Assembly (NCBI RefSeq): GCF_000764305.2 | Contig: NW_025939124.1 | Coordinates: 124,001-188,000 of the forward strand | Direction of reading: 5' to 3' | DNA: 64,000 nt | Source of the DNA: Hyalella azteca | Taxonomy: Eukaryota; Arthropoda; Malacostraca; Amphipoda; Hyalellidae | Shown here: positions 58,571 to 64,000 of the stretch, in pieces | Layout of the letters: each line of letters starts with the position of its first letter | Position numbering within the stretch: the first letter of the stretch is position 1 | Notes under the pieces: model-generated | Database searches by the model: none | The model's input: only the letters and a program-made list of their open reading frames with translations | Told to the model about the DNA's origin: nothing | Program-made: the position numbers and the translations under genes

Positions 58571-60719
58571 AAACCATAAGTATTAATTCTCGCAAAAAAG
58601 TTCGTTGCGTAATCAAGATTGAAGACATCACAATTGTCATGTACTTAGCGTTGGATTAAATTTTCTACTGCATTGCTCATGACGTCCATGTCATTCAGGT
58701 GGAGGTAACGAGATAGGCAGGCAAGAGTTTCGTAATGAACTTACAGAGTTCGTAATAATAACTCATCAACTGCGGGCGTGCCCCGTGCAACATATACGAT
58801 AGTAAGAATAACAAGAACAGCGAGCGCACTGCATGCCTGCCAAACAGACGGTCGTTTAACAGAGGTAACAGCTGATCGACTTATAGGTAACAGTTTAGGT
58901 AACATTTGTGTTGCTAGTTGTACTTACTTCGTGGTAGCCAGGTTGGTGACTCCTCAAAGTTTTCTGGTGACGAGAAAAACTAGAAAAAATAACAAAGCCA
59001 AATAACTAACTTCTTAATACTTCGAGTTTCTTTAATTTTAAGTAGGTACGGATATGCGATTCAATTCCGAGTTAACAATTCTTCCAAAAAATTTGATTCC
59101 AACAGGAAATTCCAAAATTTCCTGTTGTAATTTTTTCATTATCTTGTATTATTGCTTGTTTCTCTCCATTCTTAAGCATATACATTTTCTTTATCGCAAA
59201 ATCGAGGTCGTAATTTTTAATTTCTCTTATATATCTGTACTTAAAGTTATATATTAACCAGTCCTTAACAGCTGCTTGTTTGACGCCGTCACACTCGAGC
59301 GCAGGTGCTCTGCTCTCACTTTTAGTTGAAAGTGTACGTAAGATATTTTATTCTCACGGCAACAAAGACATACTGTGTGAACGCGTGGGAAACTTCAGTT
59401 CTTAGCATGAGTGTCGTTGAAAAAAACCATCCGAAAGTTAATCAATGCCTAACAATTCTGCGCTTATTTCCTCAGCATTCAGTTTGGTGAGCTGGTTCCT
59501 CTGCTAGATAAGAAAATTTCTAAAGCTGTAAGTTCTCGGAGCTTTTTTATTTAAATGAAATCCGTACATTCTTCCATAATTCAATCAGCTGGATAACGAT
59601 AGCCTATTATAAGGTAAGCATTTTTATGCATGACCTATCAAGTTGAAGTATATCACAGAGCGCTGCTGCTCTTCTGTATCAATAATATTCGATATTTTTT
59701 CATTGTATCAGTAATTAGCATTGTCCTGATTACGTGTCAGATTGAAGTCGGTTGCAGCTTCTCGGCTACACAAACAGAAAAATGAGCGAGTCTGGTTCTT
59801 TCATTTGAATGAACCCGATTAATTTGTTCCGAGATCTTTCACATTAATTTGATGTATCCTACATGAGCACCACAAAATTACAAAGTGTTCACTTTACAAT
59901 GTACTGTGCACGTTGTGTTTTGGCACGTGTCCAATGAAAACGAATCAGTCTAATGGAGTCGAATGGAATCAAGAGAGCCGTGAGTATCATCATCAGTTAG
60001 TACGCTCTTGGCTCTTGCATTATAATGCAATCTTCAATCAAAGCTTCATAACACGAAATGAAATTGCATAAATTAGTTTTTTTTCGTGAAATAATATGTC
60101 AATCCCCTCCTTCTTCTGAATCATGCACATCGTCACATTTACGTACTCACAGTGCTCACTGGCTCACTGACAGCGCGATGACGCTGTGATGTACGCCCCA
60201 TTACCCAAAAATACTTCAAATGACAAGAATGTGCTTCTGAAATTATCCTAAACGCCTCACAATCGTGAAATGTGCCCCGCACGCAGCGTGCATGCCTTAC
60301 ATCAACCTTCTGTGGTGGTTGCATGACGTGTAAGAAGATACGTTCGCAGCCAGGCGCCGTGACAGCGTCTTGGTGTCGCGCAACTTGGCTGCTGGCAGCG
60401 CCTGCCGCTAGATCATATGAATAAGCAATTTCCTATGTGAACATCAACTGGAATTTTCTTCTTGAATGTTGAGATGATTATAACACGTATATGTTTATTT
60501 GCAATGGAAGCCTGAAAGAGTAGCTAAGTGTCTTATAATTTATAATTAGAACACATCAGTCGTCTACTTTACTATGACATTGTTCCAACATTTTCGTTAT
60601 CTTCCGGATCACGCACGAAAAAGTATGGATTTCTTACGTAGGTACTGTCCAAAAAATGCATTGATGTCTTCATACTTGGGTTTGCGAAAACTTTGTACCT
60701 CATGTCTGCTTGCCATTAA
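58571..60719. other. Non-coding stretch, nothing firm
   Basis: 'ggtaacag' recurs three times near 58,860-58,905. The frames at 58,778-59,257 and 60,139-60,324 are unrecognised. Confidence 0.45.
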
Positions 60720-61005
60720 TTTCGTACGTAGCATCACGAACGTTCGGCGGCCCATGAATAATGTGCATTATTCGGACAGTGTCATGGATAGTAGACGTCC
60801 TGTGTTTGTGGGTTCGGTAGTCGTCCCAAGTCCGTTTGAGCCGTTTTCGATCGTAGGGTCACAATAATAGTTCCTTGTCTGTTCGCGCCGTTTTTATGTA
60901 CCCTAGTGTCACGAACACTAGGCGTTCTGAGTCTGTTTGTTCAGATTTACGTAGGTTGTGTCACGAACACTAGGCGTCCCGTGTCTGTTTGTTCAGATTT
61001 CGCCC
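60720..61005. repeat. Diverged tandem repeat, about 50-55-bp unit
   Basis: The two right-hand copies ('gtgtcacgaacactaggcgt' ... 'ctgtttgttcagattt', near 60,908 and 60,959) are nearly identical. Older copies to the left ('catcacgaacgttcggcg', 'gtcatggatagtagacgt') are strongly diverged. A 97-codon frame at 60,574-60,867 overlaps it and is probably chance. Confidence 0.8.
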
Positions 61006-61506
61006 TAAATTGGCGGTGGCTGGATATGGTCGTGAGTTGGTGGGAAGCTGAGGCGTGTTGACGGAGTTGTGAGAAGAGTCCCGCCTTTATTAATGTTTAG
61101 GTATTGTGTATGTATGCTTTTTACTTAGTTTTGGGCAGGCCAGACATCAGTAGACATAAACTCGTAATAGTAATATTGTACGATCTTCGTTCAATCCTTG
61201 GCCTTCATGGAAACTTAGAATAATGCGGATAACATGAGGAAAAAAAGCATCATTTAAAGAATATGGGACAAATGCCGATAGGTGTAACTATACTGTGCTA
61301 AGACTAGAGTTGGTTACAGAGGCCCCACCAGGCGAGTCTTAATTCCCCGTAATTTTATGGTATGATTCAGATCAGTGGCTATATGTGCATTTGTTAGTCG
61401 CACTCAAATACAGAACAACAAGCGTGCATGCGTGCGTGCGTTCATTCGTTCACTGTTCACTCCACCTTACGGTTGAAATTATATGAACAATTCTCCTAAT
61501 TTTTCA
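61006..61506. other. Non-coding stretch, nothing seen
   Basis: A short 'gcgtgcatgcgtgcgtgcgt' microsatellite-like tract lies at about 61,420-61,450. There is no gene. Confidence 0.45.
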
Positions 61507-61545
61507 AAAAACGTGACAATTATTTTATTGGCAGGGTTTGGTACA
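61507..61545. repeat. Dispersed 39-bp repeat, copy 2
   Basis: Partner of 58,532-58,570, two mismatches, same orientation. Confidence 0.85.
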
Positions 61546-64000
61546 TATACACGAAAAGAACCATCACAATAACACGTTAATTATGTGTCAACAATCAATC
61601 TTTAACATCTAGCAGCCGAGGTGTAGGCTGAAGCTTATCGCATAGGACGGCGTCGAAGGTATAAATGAATAGGGTTGCTTTGCAATAGGAAGTAAGCTGC
61701 TAGACTTATGACACATACGAAGTATTTGAAGGAACAGCGGTTGCGTACTCTAGTGCTCGTATGTAATATTGTGCTATTTCGGAAAGAATAACTACTTGGT
61801 ATTTGGTTTCTTCATCTTTCTCCTCAAATGTTATATTCCATCATTAGCCTTTATATTTCACCTGAATTGAGGTGCGACTCCTTCTTTAGACTACGACGGC
61901 TTTTGAAAGGCATACATTTGTATTCTACCGCAGGTCTAATTTTTTGTGTAATTTATAACTTCGGACCCTAGTCCCTTCGAATTAAATTTATACGTATATG
62001 ATTGCGATTTAGATAGTATTAGACTCCTTTAATCCGGCCGAACATATCCCAACCATACTTTGACCTCAACCGCCGTCGGCTTATCGGGATCAGAACGTCC
62101 TTGAACCTGATCTTTTCATGGTCTTTCTGAGTTATGGGCTTATGGCGTTCGTTTTAAATCGCCGGAATGTCCATAAATTGCCGCCTTGATCCTCTGCTCA
62201 GTCGAAGTTGTTTGGGATGAGGCGCAAAAACGCGGCAAGCGCTGAGAGAAAGTTACTTATTACTTTTTATAGATGTGCAAGGACATTTAGCTGCAATTTA
62301 CGTTCTAGGTACATATTGCAGAGGTATTGTTTTTTACATTTTCTTCGGTCTTCCTATTTATCTTAGGAATGTGTGTTTATGAGAGTGTGCGAGGCGTTAT
62401 TCAGCACAGCTCCTTGTAATAGAAAAAAAGCGCAATTGTGTTCTTATGTACGTTTTAATAAAAACAATGAATGCTGTATGATATCATGATATCATCTGAA
62501 CGCTCATGCACCTATTCACTTTCACCGTTGAAATTCCATTCAAATGTATAATATTAACTTGTCTCTGCCGCCTCGACAATTTTTCGTTTCCAGCAGAGTG
62601 TGAGCTCCTGGAATGGTGTTTGACAGAGTATTCCGCCTCTGGATTTGATTTTGCAACGCTCGTTATTTTTATGATGGTCGTAACTACGTGCTTGATTGGA
62701 TCACTTATATAGTTGTAAATTAAGTTTTGCAAACGTGTTCTTTTCCTCACGATTAGTCATCGCACTGTTGCAAAATTTGAAAGGGCACTTGTAAATTACC
62801 GCCATCGAAAATGCACTTACCATTATTTCCATTTAAAATATCAGATAATGATGTTCAATATTTTAGTATCATATTGGCAATTGATAGTTTTCGACAGCAA
62901 CAAAAGTGTACGTAATTTCTACGGAGCATGAATTAGTCAGGCTTCTGTGCGATGTGCATGGAGCGAAATTATTTGTGTCGAGACATGTCCCTCGGCAGTT
63001 AGGTCTAGAATTCAACTGTTGTACTACTCATTTGAAAATTTTAATTCGATGAAACATGTTTACATTTGGTTTGTTGACCCGTTATTGTGCCGAATTCATA
63101 GTGACATTTGTATAAGTTAATAAGACTGCGGAGGGAAATTATGTGGAGTGAGGTCTTAAATGAGGAAGAAATTGACAAATTATTTTTATCAAAGCAGTGA
63201 GTATTAATTTAATACGTTTGACTTGAGGGGAAACATCACTTGATTCCGCTTTATTTTGCGGATTGGTATCGTGTATACCGCTGCGGTTGAGTGAGCAGCG
63301 CAGCGTGAAGGATGCAGCTGCTCGTTGCTTTGAACTAATCGGAAGCCACTTGTGCCGCGGCTTTCTAAATGCCTCGCGAGTTGCGTCCTTCCGTCTCCAG
63401 AATACCCACTCTCTTTGTGTACCCAGTGACTGAACAATTACTTTCGGCTTTGTGCTTGTTTCCTAAGCTTTGCTATTTACGTACATGAGGTTTCTAGTTA
63501 CCAAACGAACTAGAATGCTCATATATAATATCCGGTTCAACCAACTGCATGCCATCAAATGCGCATTAAGTATAAGTGTATGGCACACTTACGCATGCCA
63601 ACATATGTCGGTTAGTACATGAGGAGTGACCACATAATTGTTTGTTCTTATATACGAGTGTACTGCTTTATTGTATGATCAGTCGGCGTTTTTATGTTAT
63701 CTGTTGGTTGTATACCTTAAAATACACTTCTTGTGTATTTTTTTGTAATAAGCTTTGTTACTGCATTATTAGTACATCAGCCATCAGCGTATATGTGAAG
63801 TTCAAATTACACTTGCGCTACTTTTTCTGTTGAACGTACAGTAGAATTATCGGACACAATTGACCGTGTCCGCGAAAACTTCAAATTAATGTTCTTTTTC
63901 TGTATTTTCGTTAAAATTATAATGAGCTCTGACATATGCAATTGACTCTTATTTTATAAATATCGCACATTTTGCGATTAATCCGTATTATACTTCTCAT
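61546..64000. other. Non-coding stretch to the window end
   Basis: No gene, RNA, repeat array or mobile element recognised. A tandem 'gatatcat' pair lies near 62,480. The frames at 62,484-62,750 and 63,204-63,437 are unrecognised. Confidence 0.45.

Overview
This is a window of eukaryotic, almost certainly animal and probably arthropod, nuclear DNA. It is AT-rich and gene-poor. Long open frames are almost absent, there are no operons or bacterial signals, and the one convincing long reading frame stops at a textbook splice donor. The mobile-element relics are of animal type: a Tc1/mariner transposon and two LINE retrotransposon fragments. The TA-rich background, long non-coding stretches and many short-unit minisatellites fit a large insect genome, but the species cannot be fixed from this sequence.

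Layout. Positions 1-15,400 hold tandem arrays (28, 27, 21, 19, 58 and 33 bp units), one weak exon candidate (8,673-8,829) and a pair of back-to-back splice-acceptor/donor signals near 12,300-12,390. Positions 15,400-19,840 are a graveyard. It contains a minus-strand LINE tail fragment, a 20-copy minisatellite, an intronless PPM/PP2C phosphatase pseudogene with six in-frame stops but no frameshift (17,418-18,221, minus), and an internally deleted CR1/L2-like LINE (about 18,670-19,840, plus).

Positions 22,272-23,907 (plus) form the only strong protein-coding exon: 545 complete codons plus one base, with a coiled coil and cysteine clusters. I do not recognise the family. Its downstream exons cannot be identified in the window, so most of 23,908-64,000 may be intron or intergenic DNA.

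Positions 24,000-64,000 are mostly unremarkable non-coding sequence with about ten further minisatellites. They also hold a complete but dead Tc1-like transposon (47,655-48,943, minus-strand transposase, DD36E spacing, near-intact terminal inverted repeats), a 28-bp perfect palindrome at the edge of an 18-bp array, and two pairs of short dispersed repeats.

I found no evidence for a new multi-gene system. The most useful leads are the orphan long exon, the indel-free but stop-ridden phosphatase copy, the DD36E transposon, the possible recursive-splicing sites, and the unusual number of unrelated minisatellites.
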